64,000 nt of DNA from Pseudomonas grandcourensis (lineage in GTDB: Bacteria; Pseudomonadota; Gammaproteobacteria; Pseudomonadales; Pseudomonadaceae), in NCBI RefSeq assembly GCF_039909015.1, contig NZ_CP150919.1:658501-722500 (forward strand), written 5' to 3'. Of the stretch, positions 27,792-37,552 are shown piece by piece. A program made the position numbers and the translations under genes. Every line of letters starts with the position of its first letter. Position 1 is the first letter of the stretch. The notes below the pieces were generated by a model. That model worked only from the letters and a program-made list of their open reading frames with translations. It was not told the origin of the DNA and did no database searches.

Positions 27792-28805
27792 ATGCCAACG
27801 TTTTCTCAGCGTCAAGTCTTGCTGGTCATCAGCTGGGTCATCATTTTTGGTGGGCTGCTACTGGTCCTGCCGCTACGGTTGCTGCCAAGCCTGCTCGCCG
27901 GGTTGCTGGTGTTCGAACTGGTCAACATGCTTACCCCGCAACTGCAACGGCTGATCGAAGGCCGGCGCGCGCGCTGGCTGGCGGTGGCGTTGCTGGGGAC
28001 TCTGATTGTCAGCGTGTTGTCGCTGATCTTTGCCGGTGCCTTCAGCTTCCTGTTGCACGAGGCGGAAAACCCGGGCGCGTCCCTCGACAAGTTCATGGGG
28101 GTGGTCGACCGCGCGCGCGGGCAATTGCCGCCGTTCATCGACGCCTATCTGCCGGCCAGTGCCGCTGAGTTTCGCGTGGCGATTGGTGAGTGGGTCAGCA
28201 AGCACCTCAGCGAGTTGCAACTGGTGGGCAAGGACGCGGCGCACATGTTCGTGACCTTGCTGATCGGGATGGTGCTGGGGGCGATCATTGCCTTGCAGCG
28301 CGTGCCGGATCTGACCAAGCGCAAACCGCTGGCCGCGGCGCTGTTCGAACGTCTGCACCTGCTGGTCCAGGCGTTTCGCAACATCGTGTTCGCCCAGATC
28401 AAGATCTCCCTGCTCAATACCTTCTTCACCGGGATTTTCCTGGCGGTGATCCTGCCGATGTTCGGTATCAAGCTGCCGCTGACCAAAACCCTGATCGTGC
28501 TGACGTTCCTGCTCGGCCTGTTGCCGGTGATCGGCAACCTGATGTCGAACACCCTGATCACCATCGTCGGTTTGTCGTTGTCGATCTGGGTCGCTGTGGC
28601 GGCGCTGGGTTACCTGATCTTTATCCACAAGCTCGAATACTTCCTCAACGCGCGCATCGTCGGCGGGCAGATCAGTGCCAAGTCGTGGGAGTTGCTGCTG
28701 GCGATGCTGGTGTTCGAGGCCGCGTTCGGCCTGCCGGGAGTGGTGGCGGGGCCGATTTACTACGCGTACCTGAAGAGTGAGTTGAAGCAGGTGGGGATGG
28801 TTTGA
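27792..28805 (+). CDS. AI-2E family (PerM) transporter
   Basis: This 337-residue inner-membrane protein belongs to the AI-2E/PerM family. It has N-terminal helices (LLVISWVIIFGGLLLVLPLR), a soluble helical middle (about residues 100-160) and a C-terminal block with family segments (LLGLLPVIGNLMSNTLITIV; FGLPGVVAGPIYYAYLKSEL). Members export AI-2 or exchange ions; which applies here is unknown. It is monocistronic and followed by a REP pair. Confidence 0.85.
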   Translation: MPTFSQRQVLLVISWVIIFGGLLLVLPLRLLPSLLAGLLVFELVNMLTPQLQRLIEGRRARWLAVALLGTLIVSVLSLIFAGAFSFLLHEAENPGASLDKFMGVVDRARGQLPPFIDAYLPASAAEFRVAIGEWVSKHLSELQLVGKDAAHMFVTLLIGMVLGAIIALQRVPDLTKRKPLAAALFERLHLLVQAFRNIVFAQIKISLLNTFFTGIFLAVILPMFGIKLPLTKTLIVLTFLLGLLPVIGNLMSNTLITIVGLSLSIWVAVAALGYLIFIHKLEYFLNARIVGGQISAKSWELLLAMLVFEAAFGLPGVVAGPIYYAYLKSELKQVGMV

Positions 28806-28837
28806 TCTGCTGGATCTTTGTTGCCTGATCTGGCCCT

Positions 28838-28902
28838 ATCGCGAGCAAGCTCGCTCCCACAAGGACAGCGCATGACCTGTGGGAGCGTGGCTTGCCCGCG
28901 AT
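28838..28902. repeat. REP pair
   Basis: Copies at 28838-28861 and 28878-28902 (the second with a GTGGCTTGCC variation) lie between convergent genes. Confidence 0.85.
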
Positions 28903-28922
28903 GAAGGCACCTCGGTTTCAGA

Positions 28923-30197
28923 TCAGTCCATGGAACCGTAGCGTTTAGCCGCCTCGATCGCCAGACCGCTACCGATACTGCCAAAGATGTTCCCTTCCAC
29001 ATGCCGCGCATTCGGCAGCATTGCCGAAACACTGTTGCGCAGCGCCGGAATCCCGCTCGAACCGCCGGTGAAGAACACCGTATCGACCTGGTCGACCCGC
29101 ACATCGGCGTCTGCCAGCAGTTGGGTGACGCTGTTGCGTACACGCTCCAGCAGGCTGTCGATGGCCGACTCGAACAATGCACGGCTCAAGTCCACGCTCA
29201 GGCCCGCTTCAATGCGGTCCAGCGGCACGTGGCGATTGTCGGCGTGGGTCAACTGGATCTTGGTTTCTTCCACTTCCATGGCCAGCCAGTGCCCGGCGCG
29301 CTGTTCGATCAGCTTGAACAGACGGTCGATACCGCCGGTGTCCTCGATGTCGTAGCGCATGCTGCCCAGGGCCAGTTGCGACTTCTGTGAGTACACCGAG
29401 TTGATGGTGTGCCAGGTCGCCAGGTTCATGTGGTGACTGGTCGGCATGTAGGCGCCGCTCTTCATGCGGCTGCCGTAACCGAACAGCGGCATCAGGCCTT
29501 GCAGGCTGAGCTGTTTGTCGAAGTCGGTTCCGCCGATGTGCACACCGCCGGTGGCGAGGATGTCCTCGTGGCGGTTATCCACGCCCCGACGCTCCGGCGA
29601 CAGGCGCACCAGCGAGAAGTCGGAGGTACCACCGCCGATATCGACGATCAACACCAGCTCTTCTTTCTCGATGGTCGACTCGTAGTCGAACGCGGCGGCA
29701 ATCGGTTCGTACTGGAACGAGACTTCCTTGAAGCCGATCTTGCGTGCCACGTCTACCAGGGTGTCTTCGGCTTCTTTGTCGGCCATCGGGTCATCGTCGA
29801 CAAAAAACACCGGCCGACCCAGCACCACTTCTTCGAATTCCCGACCGGCGGCGGCTTCGGCGCGGCTCTTGAGCTGGCCGATGAACAGCCCGAGCAGGTC
29901 CTTGAACGGCATCGCCGTGCCCAGGACGCTGGTGTCGTGCTTGATCAGCTTGGAACCCAGCAGGCTCTTGAGCGAGCGCATCAGGCGGCCTTCGTAGCCT
30001 TCCAGGTACTCGTGCAGCGCCAGCCGGCCGTACACCGGGCGGCGTTCTTCGATATTGAAGAAGACCACCGACGGCAGGGTGATCTTGTCGTCCTCCAGCG
30101 CGATCAGCGTTTCCACGCCGGGGCGCAGCCAGCCGACAGTGGAGTTGGACGTGCCAAAGTCGATACCCAAGGCACGGGCTGGAGATGCGTTGTTCAT
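28923..30197 (-). CDS. Hsp70-family protein (YegD-like)
   Basis: This 424-residue protein has an actin/Hsp70 ATPase fold: phosphate-1 loop GIDFGTSNSTVGWLRPG, phosphate-2 loop VLIVDIGGGTSDFSLVRL, and adenosine motif FFTGGSSGIPALRNSV. The long C-terminal substrate-binding domain of DnaK is missing, as in E. coli YegD, so it is probably a specialised or regulatory chaperone. It is divergent from cbpA-cbpM, which encode a DnaJ-like co-chaperone and its modulator. A functional link with them is plausible but not shown. Confidence 0.87.
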   Translation of the reverse strand: MNNASPARALGIDFGTSNSTVGWLRPGVETLIALEDDKITLPSVVFFNIEERRPVYGRLALHEYLEGYEGRLMRSLKSLLGSKLIKHDTSVLGTAMPFKDLLGLFIGQLKSRAEAAAGREFEEVVLGRPVFFVDDDPMADKEAEDTLVDVARKIGFKEVSFQYEPIAAAFDYESTIEKEELVLIVDIGGGTSDFSLVRLSPERRGVDNRHEDILATGGVHIGGTDFDKQLSLQGLMPLFGYGSRMKSGAYMPTSHHMNLATWHTINSVYSQKSQLALGSMRYDIEDTGGIDRLFKLIEQRAGHWLAMEVEETKIQLTHADNRHVPLDRIEAGLSVDLSRALFESAIDSLLERVRNSVTQLLADADVRVDQVDTVFFTGGSSGIPALRNSVSAMLPNARHVEGNIFGSIGSGLAIEAAKRYGSMD

Positions 30198-30495
30198 GTC
30201 TTTCAGGTTCCGGTTAAAAAACGGCCGCGCAGTGTATGTCAGAGCGCGCCAGATTCGAAGGCCGGTTATCTGCTAATTCTTCGCAGACAATGCCTTGAAA
30301 GATGGGTCATCCCCCCCAAACTACCCTGCATCAACCGGACAGCCGTGGGAGTGCTAGCAAGAAGCCCCGCCTGCTGCCGATAAACTTCTGCTGCGCCGCC
30401 CGGTCACAAACTTGAGATCGGTCAAACCAATGGCTGCAAACAAGCGCATGCTGTGGCCTGTGGCGCGATTCTGATAACGGATGGTGATTCCCTCG

Positions 30496-31443
30496 ATGGA
30501 CTTCAAAGACTATTACAAGATTCTCGGTGTGGAGCCGACCGCAGACGATAAGGCGATCAAGGCCGCCTATCGCAAGCTGGCGCGCAAATACCACCCCGAC
30601 GTCAGCAAGGAAAAGGATGCCGAGTCCAGGTTCAAGGACGCTTCGGAAGCGTATGAAGCGCTGAAAAGCGCCGACAAACGCGCCGAATACGATGACTTGC
30701 GCCGCTATGGCCAGCACGGCCAACCGTTCCAGGGACCACCGGGCTGGCAAAGCCGTGGCGGTTTCGGTGGTGGTGGCCAGGACACGGGCGATTTCTCGGA
30801 CTTCTTCAGTTCTATCTTCGGCAACCGTGGACCAGGTTTTGGTGGTGGTGAACAGTCGCGTCGCAGCACCGGACGTCGAGGGCAGGACGTGGAAATGGAG
30901 CTTGGGGTTTTTCTCGAAGAAACACTGTCGACCGAATCGAAGAAGGTCACCTTCCAGGTACCGCAGTACAACGCGGCCGGCCAGCATGTGAGCAACACCA
31001 GCAAGAGCCTGAACGTGAAGATTCCGGCCGGTGTGAGCGACGGCGAGCGCATTCGCCTCAAGGGGCAGGGCGCTCCGGGTGTCGGTGGCGGGGCCAATGG
31101 CGACCTGTACCTGACGATCCGTTTTGCACCGCACCCGAAATTCGACGTCGAAGGCGAGAACCTGATCATCACCTTGCCACTGGCACCGTGGGAGCTGGCG
31201 CTGGGCGCCGAAGTCGCCGTGCCGACCCTGACCGGCAAGATCAACCTCAAGGTCCCGGCCGGCAGCCAGAACGGCCAGCGCATGCGCGCCAAGGGCCATG
31301 GCCTGATGAACAAGGCCGGTGAGCGCGGCTTCCTGTTCGTGCAACTGAAAGCCGTGATGCCGAAGAAATCCGACGATGACATCAAGGCCCTGTGGCAGGA
31401 GCTGGCGAAAAAAGCCGCGTTCGACCCGCGAGAGCATTTCTGA
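30496..31443 (+). CDS. cbpA: Curved DNA-binding protein / DnaJ-like co-chaperone
   Basis: This is a 315-residue class II DnaJ homologue. The J domain is at residues 1-70 with HPD at 33-35. It is followed by a Gly/Phe-rich linker ([22 protein letters not shown]) and two C-terminal beta domains (from about 125) without the zinc finger of DnaJ. CbpA stimulates DnaK and binds curved DNA. I chose the ATG at 30496 because the J domain starts [12 protein letters not shown]. It precedes its inhibitor gene cbpM by 27 bases. Confidence 0.94.
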   Translation: MDFKDYYKILGVEPTADDKAIKAAYRKLARKYHPDVSKEKDAESRFKDASEAYEALKSADKRAEYDDLRRYGQHGQPFQGPPGWQSRGGFGGGGQDTGDFSDFFSSIFGNRGPGFGGGEQSRRSTGRRGQDVEMELGVFLEETLSTESKKVTFQVPQYNAAGQHVSNTSKSLNVKIPAGVSDGERIRLKGQGAPGVGGGANGDLYLTIRFAPHPKFDVEGENLIITLPLAPWELALGAEVAVPTLTGKINLKVPAGSQNGQRMRAKGHGLMNKAGERGFLFVQLKAVMPKKSDDDIKALWQELAKKAAFDPREHF

Positions 31444-31470
31444 TCCCCTAGAACCAAGGAGTCACTGACT

Positions 31471-31776
31471 ATGAGCAGTCCCCTGATCGTTCAACTGGAC
31501 ATGGCAGAATTCTGTGAGGCGGCCGAGTTGTCGGACGTCTACGTGATCGAAATCGTCGAGCACGGCATCCTCGAACCTCAGGGCGCTCAGCCCAAGGACT
31601 GGGTTTTCAACGACTACGAGCTGACCCTGGCCAAGCGCGCCGCCAAGCTGCGGCGCGACCTTGACCTGGAATGGGAAGGCGTCGCCCTGGCGCTGGACTT
31701 GCTTGAAGAAGTCCAGCAACTGCGGGCCGAGAACCGAATGCTCAAGCAGCGATTGGGGCGGTTGGTGGTGGAGTAG
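31471..31776 (+). CDS. cbpM: Chaperone modulator CbpM
   Basis: This 101-residue MerR-HTH-like protein binds the CbpA J domain and blocks its co-chaperone and DNA-binding activity. The N-terminal segment FCEAAELSDVYVIEIVEHGI and the C-terminal helical part LALDLLEEVQQLRAENRMLK are family typical. AAGGAG precedes the ATG. It completes the cbpAM operon. Confidence 0.92.
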   Translation: MSSPLIVQLDMAEFCEAAELSDVYVIEIVEHGILEPQGAQPKDWVFNDYELTLAKRAAKLRRDLDLEWEGVALALDLLEEVQQLRAENRMLKQRLGRLVVE

Positions 31777-31833
31777 TCTTCAGATGTATCTGTGGAGCCT
31801 GCTCGCGAAGAACGATAACTCGGTCCCAAAGCC

Positions 31834-32013
31834 TTACACCTTCCTCGGCAGCACCACGCTAAACGTCGTGCCATCAATCTCGCTGGAGCTGACTCCAATC
31901 GTCCCCTGATGGGCATCGACCACTTCCTTGACGATAAACAACCCCAACCCGAGGCTGGTCGTAGGCTCGCCGAGTTCTTCGCTGGCGCTGCGCACCAGCG
32001 CGTCGAATAGTAG
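31834..32013 (-). pseudogene. Truncated sensor histidine kinase, C-terminal end only
   Basis: About 60 minus-strand codons with a normal stop encode LFDALVRSASEELG, then TSLGLGLFIVKEVVDAHQGT and a C-terminus GTTFSVVLPRKV. This is the G2 box and end of a HATPase domain of a sensor histidine kinase. Similarity stops at about 32010-32025; upstream of that the sequence is unrelated and non-coding. It has no start, phosphoacceptor or N box, so it is a remnant. It lies just before the NEL toxin gene and marks a likely insertion or deletion boundary. Confidence 0.8.
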
Positions 32014-32066
32014 TCCCTTTGCCGGAAAAAACAGGACCGCTCATGCCGAGGCACAGGCAGATATGT

Positions 32067-32084
32067 CGATGGCGGTAGATATGT
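32067..32084. repeat. 18-bp repeat, inverted copy at 42172-42189
   Basis: CGATGGCGGTAGATATGT here is the exact reverse complement of 42172-42189. The two copies flank the NEL toxin and the urease structural operon. The match does not extend on either side. Confidence 0.6.
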
Positions 32085-32215
32085 GTTTTTGGCTCCCTGA
32101 TTTTCGATCCCCCGGAGCCTTTTCAGGGGGCTGGCCAAGCAGCTATTTGGTCTTTTGTTTCAGGTGCAGGTGAATAAGCTGGTGGTTCTTTTCCTGTCAT
32201 CAAGGTGATTCAAAA

Positions 32216-35200
32216 GTGTCTGATTTGCATGGAAGCAACTCACAGAAAATACCGGACGGAGTGTCCATCGATAGTCACGGGATACATTACCGTCGTGCAA
32301 ACGACGTGATCCCCGGCGCCATCAAGAATGCGCCGGTGGAGAGGTTGAAGTCCCTGCTCGCGCTCGAGCCGCAAATGCCCGAGTGGTATAGCGGCGCACG
32401 GGAAATCGACCGTCAATACCTCAAGCAGTTGATGGATGAGCGCTGGCGTTTGCAAGACGTACTGGACCAGACCCGGGGCGACTTGAAGCACGACATCAAT
32501 GCCTTCGCCGAACCCTTGCTCAAAACGGTTTTGCAGTCGACATTCAGCACGGTCGAGAACTTCAATGAACTCACCGTACAGCTTGAAGTGCCGAGCACGA
32601 TCATTTTCGGCATCGATACCGGGGCCAGTCGTGTGCGCCAATCCACGTTGCAGGAAGCAGCACTGCACAACTTCGAAGAAGACGAAACGGCACCTGGCGC
32701 GTTGCGCAGCAGCTCCGGTATCTACCGCAAGGACACTCGAGGCAGTCTCGGCCTTGAACCGGCCATTACCCTCCCGGCGTTCGCAGCCTTGTGCCGAAGC
32801 CTGGACATCGGCGGGCAATACCAGCGACACATCAAGTCCGTCCTGTTGCCCGATTCCCCACAGGCACAGCGAACCTTGCAACAGGATTCGGTGGCCAGTG
32901 AAAAGGCGGCCTTTCATGTGGCCGCACTGATTGCCCGATTGAAGGGTGAAATCAGTGACCATGCCTTTGGAAAGTTGAACCAGGTATGTGAGGGCCGGGC
33001 AGACATCACGCTGTACGACCAGCCGTTACAGTGTCATCGGTTGTCGCTGATGGGCTTTAGAATGACTGGCATCGTGCTGTTCAGCGCAGTCACTGATCCA
33101 TCGCAAGTAAAGCGCGAAGTTGAAGCCTTGACGCCGGCCCTGTTGAGCTTCTGGATAGACTGGTCGCGCCGCATCCCTGTACTGCCGGGTCAAGAGTACG
33201 ATCGATTCAAACTGCTGCAAGCCTTCTTTGCCAATGGGCCGCAGGGTTTGAGTGATGAGCTGTTGCGCCGCGAGGATATTTATCAACAGAGTCGTTTGAC
33301 CGGACCGTTGATTGCCTATGTCCCGGATGATCCGGAGCATCCTTTGAAAGAGTATCCGTCGCTGACCGCATTCATGAAGACGCTGCTGGGTCAGTTAAGA
33401 AATACGGATTACCAGGAGTTTTTCAGCCGTTTTGTAGCGCAGAAGGACAAAGGACAGTTCTTCGCCAGGGTCAACGAACGTCTCACGACATTCACCTGGC
33501 ACGAGCGCGAGCCGCTCGACATGGGGCCGTGGTGGCGTGAAACCGCGCTTGAAAACCCCGATGCAGAGCCCATCACCAACCAGATGACGGGGGATCTGTG
33601 GGTGGCGCTGTTTTTGGCGCGCCGCGACAAGGCCATCGCCGATGCCAGGCTCATCGCAGTGCCGACCGACGATGAGGATGCCAACGCACGCTTCAAACGC
33701 TTGACCGGTTATCTGTCGATCGGCTGGAACCTGTTCAACTTCGCCGCAATACTGGTGCCCGGCCTGGGCGAAGCCATGCTCGGCATCATGGTCGCGCAGA
33801 TGCTCGCCGAGGTGGCTGAAGGCATCGAGGACTGGAGCAAGGGTGACAAGGAGCAGGCCTCTGCCTATTTCAACGGGGTCTTGATCAACTTCGCGCAATT
33901 GGCGCTCATGGGTGCTGGGCATGTGCTGCCCGGCACCGGTGTCGCGCCGATCAAGGTGTCGCCGTTTGTCGAGGGCCTCAAGCCCGTGGAGGTCGGCGGC
34001 AAGGAGCGTTTGTGGAATCCTGACCTCGGTCCCTACGAACAACCGATCGCATTGCCCGACGGGGCGAAGGCCAGTGACATAGGGCTGTACCGTCATCAGG
34101 ATCAGGACCTGCTGCGGCTCGATGACAAATGCTACGCAGTCAGGCAAGACCCGGACACTGGCCGGCACCAGCTTCAACACCCGACTCGCGCCGATGCGTA
34201 TCAGCCTCTGTTGGAGCACAACGGTGCCGGCAGTTGGAAGACGGAGTTCGACCAACCGCTCGAATGGGACAAGGGGCAAATACTCAGGCGTCTGGGCGCT
34301 TCGGTGGATGGATTCTCAGATGAAACCCTGGAGCAGGTTCTGACCGCCAGCGGCGTGCACGAAAATGTACTGCGCCGGCTTCACGTCGAACAGCAGACCC
34401 CTCCCGCTCTGTTGGCCGATACCCTCAAGCGCTTCAAGGCCCATGCCGATGCGCAAGCCTGCGCAGAGCAGATACTGGCCAACCGGATCGGTGAGGAATG
34501 GGCCGATTACGCCGTGCGATCCATGACCGAAATGGGCGGCTGGCCCGACGACAAGGCCATTGAAGTCTTCCAGGGGCCAGGGCTTACGGGGGCGGCGATC
34601 AAGGACGGCTATGCCCAGGCGTCACCGGCCAATACGTTGCAGATGACCTGGACTGACCTGCTGGCAGGGGCGCTGCCCGAGCGGGTGGTGGGGTTCCTTG
34701 ACGAACAGGCGCTTCGAGAGCTGCTCGGCGAATGGTTCTCCGGTGACGCGCAGATGCGTACCGACGCAATGCGCGAGCAATGGGCGGCACAGTTGGGCCG
34801 GCGCAAGCGGCAGTTGTTCGACCTTCTGTACAGTCGTCGGACCCGTTCGGACGATCCTTTGGTGAACTTGATCAAGGACGATTTTGCAGAGATCTCGATC
34901 GGCCAGGCGCAAGAACTGCTGGATGAGGCGCACCCTTCGGACGTGCAACACCTGACCGAAAAAAAACGCGTGCCTTTGAGGCTGGCGGAACACGCCCGCA
35001 AGGCCGCCGAGCAACTGCGGATGACGCGGGCCTATGAAGGCCTTTACCTCGACGCCTTGCACAGTGCCGACACGGCGCGCCTGGAGTTGCACTCCATGGC
35101 GGCCCTGCCAGGCTGGCCGACGGATGTGCGCCTGGAAGTTCGTGAGTATTCATTCGAAGGAGCGCTGACCGACAGCCTGGGCCCCGTCGACGCGCCGATC

Positions 35201-37486
35201 CGCAAAGTGCTGATCCTGGGTGAGGATGGCAAATACGAAGCGCGGGACGACAGCGATCAACACCTGCACGGCGCGGACAATCTGTATACCGCGGTGCTGC
35301 ATGCGCTGCCGGATTCGCAACGAACAACCCTCGGCTTCGGCATCAACGAGGCTATGCGGCTGGAGCAAGCGATAAAGGCGCGCCCCCTTGACCGTCAGGA
35401 GTTTGAGCCGATTCTGCGGAACAACCCGAATTACAAACCGACCTACGATCCGACCGGCATGCGCCTGCGCGGTGGCATGCGTGGCTATGCCCGGCAAGCA
35501 CCGCATGGCATGGGGCTGCGGCGGCGGGCTCAGGCACTGTATCCGGATTTCACCTCGCAGGAGATCGAGACGTTGCTGGCGCAGTTCAGCCAGGGCGAAG
35601 GTGCGGAGCATGAACGACTGGCCGCGCTCGAGACCGAGTTCAACCAGTTGAACCACAGCCTGCAACGCTGGATGAACTCACCAACGCAGGCCCATCGTTT
35701 TAGCCCGGCGGGCGTGGGGGAGTGGCGTGGGCGCGAAAAAATCTACAAAGCGCTCAGGCAATGTTGGCAGCGCACCGGACCGGAGGGCATCAGGGCTCCC
35801 GGTGTAGTGCGGCCACAGGAGTTGAAACTGGACAACATTGCCAAGCTGAGCCGGCTACTGGAAACCCTGCCGAAGCTGGAGGCCAACTTTGACCATGTCA
35901 CCTCGTTGAGCCTGCGCAATTGCCGGTTGGGCTCCGAGCCACTGTCACTGCTCGAGTCTTTTCATGAGGTGCGCTATCTCAATCTGCAAGACAATCTGCT
36001 GACGGCGCTTCCGCAGGCGGTGAAGGACATGCGTCATCTCGCTCACCTGTTTCTTGACGGCAATAACATTGAACTGGATGTATTGGCGGTCGATCGCCTG
36101 AAGACTCTGACGCGCCTGACGTCCCTGCGCTTGCGCGGCAACCCGCTCAAGCTCAGTCCGAACATCAGTCGAATGCCGCATTTGCAGATACTGTTGCTGG
36201 GCGACACGGGACTGGACAGCTGGCCTGACGGGCTGTTTTCGCAATCGCGGCCGCGCAGTATCTACCTTGACTTGAGTGGCAACCCGATCAGTCGGATACC
36301 TGTGGTCGCACCGGGTTCATTTCGCGCAGAGCTATTGGCGCGCACCGTGATCAGTCAGTCGCCGCGCTGGATCTCGCCGGAGAATCTCGAGATCTTCAAG
36401 TCTTACATCGAGTCAGTCGGCATGGATCCGGAGCGTCCCTATCCGCCTCGCGGCGTAGTCGACAGCGTGGACTGGGCGACGGGTATGTCCGAGCAGGAAT
36501 GGCAGAAAAAGCAGGAAATCTGGAACGCGGTCGAAGATGAGTTCAACTCATTGTCGTTTTTCACTGAAATCGACAAGCTCACCAAATCCGCTGACTTCAG
36601 GGCCGGCGGCACCTATCAGGAGGAACTGACCTCCAAGGTCTGGCGCATGCTTGAGGCCATGGCCAGCGATACTGAACTTCGAGTCAATCTGTTCGACGAA
36701 GCCGCAGTACCCGCCCGATGCGTGGATGGCGGCACACAGCTGTTCAATGCCATGGGCGTGCAGGTATTGGTCCACGAAGCTTACGCCCTGGAGCGTGCGG
36801 ACTTGATCGAAACACAGTTGCTGGAACTGGCCCTGGGCAAGTCCCGGCTCGATGAGCTCGGTGCCATTGCGCGTCACCGGGTGTCTGAGCGGTTGGCGAA
36901 GGGAGAACAGTACCAGCGGATCGGCGCCAATGGCAATGTGACTGGCACTATCGATGAAGTGGAAGTGCACCTGGCCTACATGACTGATCTGGCCGAGCGC
37001 CTGGATTTGCCGTGGCAGGCGCGGGGCATGCAGTTCCGCAAGATCGCCGAGGTCAGCAAAGAAATGATCGAGGCCGCGTTCCAGCGGATCAAGGCGCTGG
37101 AGGAAGGGGATCTGCTGATCGACCGGATCCTCGAGCAACCGCTCTGGAAAAACTGGTTGGAGTCGACTTACCGCGAGGAGTTGAATGGCTTGAAACGCCG
37201 AATCGACGCCACCATCGATTTGCAGGATGCGTTGCAGCGCAGGGCCGAAGGTACGAGGCTCACCACCGAGGGAAAGGCTGCGGTGGAGGCGGAAATCAAG
37301 GGGCTGTGCAGTGAGTTGGGCAAAAGTGAAACTGACTTTGCGGACGGCAGGCTGATGACTGACGAGGAATATGTTCAAGCCTTGGATGACATCGATCTGC
37401 AGATTACGCAGTTGCTGAAAAAACTGACACGGGAAGCGATGATTCGGGCCAGGCTGGATCGGCTGCGGATTGAATCCGTTCAGTAA
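32216..37486 (+). CDS. Large toxin/effector with LRRs and NEL-type E3 ubiquitin ligase domain
   Basis: This is a 1756-residue protein. The N-terminal two thirds resemble the dermonecrotic-toxin-like region of Pseudomonas giants, with a hydrophobic stretch at about 498-575 (SIGWNLFNFAAILVPGLGEA) that could insert in membrane. Leucine-rich repeats lie at about 1205-1365 (VTSLSLRNCRL, VRYLNLQDNLLTALP, LDLSGNPISRIP). The C-terminal domain is like the IpaH/SspH NEL ligases: Cys1502 in the CxD motif RCVDGGTQLFNAMG is the expected catalytic residue, followed by LIETQLLELALGKSRLDELG. It would ubiquitinate eukaryotic host proteins. It starts at GTG with AAGG upstream. No signal peptide, chaperone or secretion gene is adjacent. 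It sits alone between a kinase remnant and ureC. Confidence 0.82.
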   Translation: MSDLHGSNSQKIPDGVSIDSHGIHYRRANDVIPGAIKNAPVERLKSLLALEPQMPEWYSGAREIDRQYLKQLMDERWRLQDVLDQTRGDLKHDINAFAEPLLKTVLQSTFSTVENFNELTVQLEVPSTIIFGIDTGASRVRQSTLQEAALHNFEEDETAPGALRSSSGIYRKDTRGSLGLEPAITLPAFAALCRSLDIGGQYQRHIKSVLLPDSPQAQRTLQQDSVASEKAAFHVAALIARLKGEISDHAFGKLNQVCEGRADITLYDQPLQCHRLSLMGFRMTGIVLFSAVTDPSQVKREVEALTPALLSFWIDWSRRIPVLPGQEYDRFKLLQAFFANGPQGLSDELLRREDIYQQSRLTGPLIAYVPDDPEHPLKEYPSLTAFMKTLLGQLRNTDYQEFFSRFVAQKDKGQFFARVNERLTTFTWHEREPLDMGPWWRETALENPDAEPITNQMTGDLWVALFLARRDKAIADARLIAVPTDDEDANARFKRLTGYLSIGWNLFNFAAILVPGLGEAMLGIMVAQMLAEVAEGIEDWSKGDKEQASAYFNGVLINFAQLALMGAGHVLPGTGVAPIKVSPFVEGLKPVEVGGKERLWNPDLGPYEQPIALPDGAKASDIGLYRHQDQDLLRLDDKCYAVRQDPDTGRHQLQHPTRADAYQPLLEHNGAGSWKTEFDQPLEWDKGQILRRLGASVDGFSDETLEQVLTASGVHENVLRRLHVEQQTPPALLADTLKRFKAHADAQACAEQILANRIGEEWADYAVRSMTEMGGWPDDKAIEVFQGPGLTGAAIKDGYAQASPANTLQMTWTDLLAGALPERVVGFLDEQALRELLGEWFSGDAQMRTDAMREQWAAQLGRRKRQLFDLLYSRRTRSDDPLVNLIKDDFAEISIGQAQELLDEAHPSDVQHLTEKKRVPLRLAEHARKAAEQLRMTRAYEGLYLDALHSADTARLELHSMAALPGWPTDVRLEVREYSFEGALTDSLGPVDAPIRKVLILGEDGKYEARDDSDQHLHGADNLYTAVLHALPDSQRTTLGFGINEAMRLEQAIKARPLDRQEFEPILRNNPNYKPTYDPTGMRLRGGMRGYARQAPHGMGLRRRAQALYPDFTSQEIETLLAQFSQGEGAEHERLAALETEFNQLNHSLQRWMNSPTQAHRFSPAGVGEWRGREKIYKALRQCWQRTGPEGIRAPGVVRPQELKLDNIAKLSRLLETLPKLEANFDHVTSLSLRNCRLGSEPLSLLESFHEVRYLNLQDNLLTALPQAVKDMRHLAHLFLDGNNIELDVLAVDRLKTLTRLTSLRLRGNPLKLSPNISRMPHLQILLLGDTGLDSWPDGLFSQSRPRSIYLDLSGNPISRIPVVAPGSFRAELLARTVISQSPRWISPENLEIFKSYIESVGMDPERPYPPRGVVDSVDWATGMSEQEWQKKQEIWNAVEDEFNSLSFFTEIDKLTKSADFRAGGTYQEELTSKVWRMLEAMASDTELRVNLFDEAAVPARCVDGGTQLFNAMGVQVLVHEAYALERADLIETQLLELALGKSRLDELGAIARHRVSERLAKGEQYQRIGANGNVTGTIDEVEVHLAYMTDLAERLDLPWQARGMQFRKIAEVSKEMIEAAFQRIKALEEGDLLIDRILEQPLWKNWLESTYREELNGLKRRIDATIDLQDALQRRAEGTRLTTEGKAAVEAEIKGLCSELGKSETDFADGRLMTDEEYVQALDDIDLQITQLLKKLTREAMIRARLDRLRIESVQ

Positions 37487-37497
37487 CCACGGATAAA

Positions 37498-37533
37498 ACA
37501 AAGGCCTCGCCACAGGGTGTGCGAGGCCTTTGT
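37498..37533. terminator. Bidirectional terminator between the NEL gene and ureC
   Basis: A perfect 13-base-pair stem (ACAAAGGCCTCGC / GCGAGGCCTTTGT) with a 10-base loop lies between two convergent stop codons. T-rich sequence follows on each strand (TTTGTT; TTTTATCC on the minus strand). Confidence 0.85.
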
Positions 37534-37552
37534 TCGTGTCGTGGTTGCCGGG

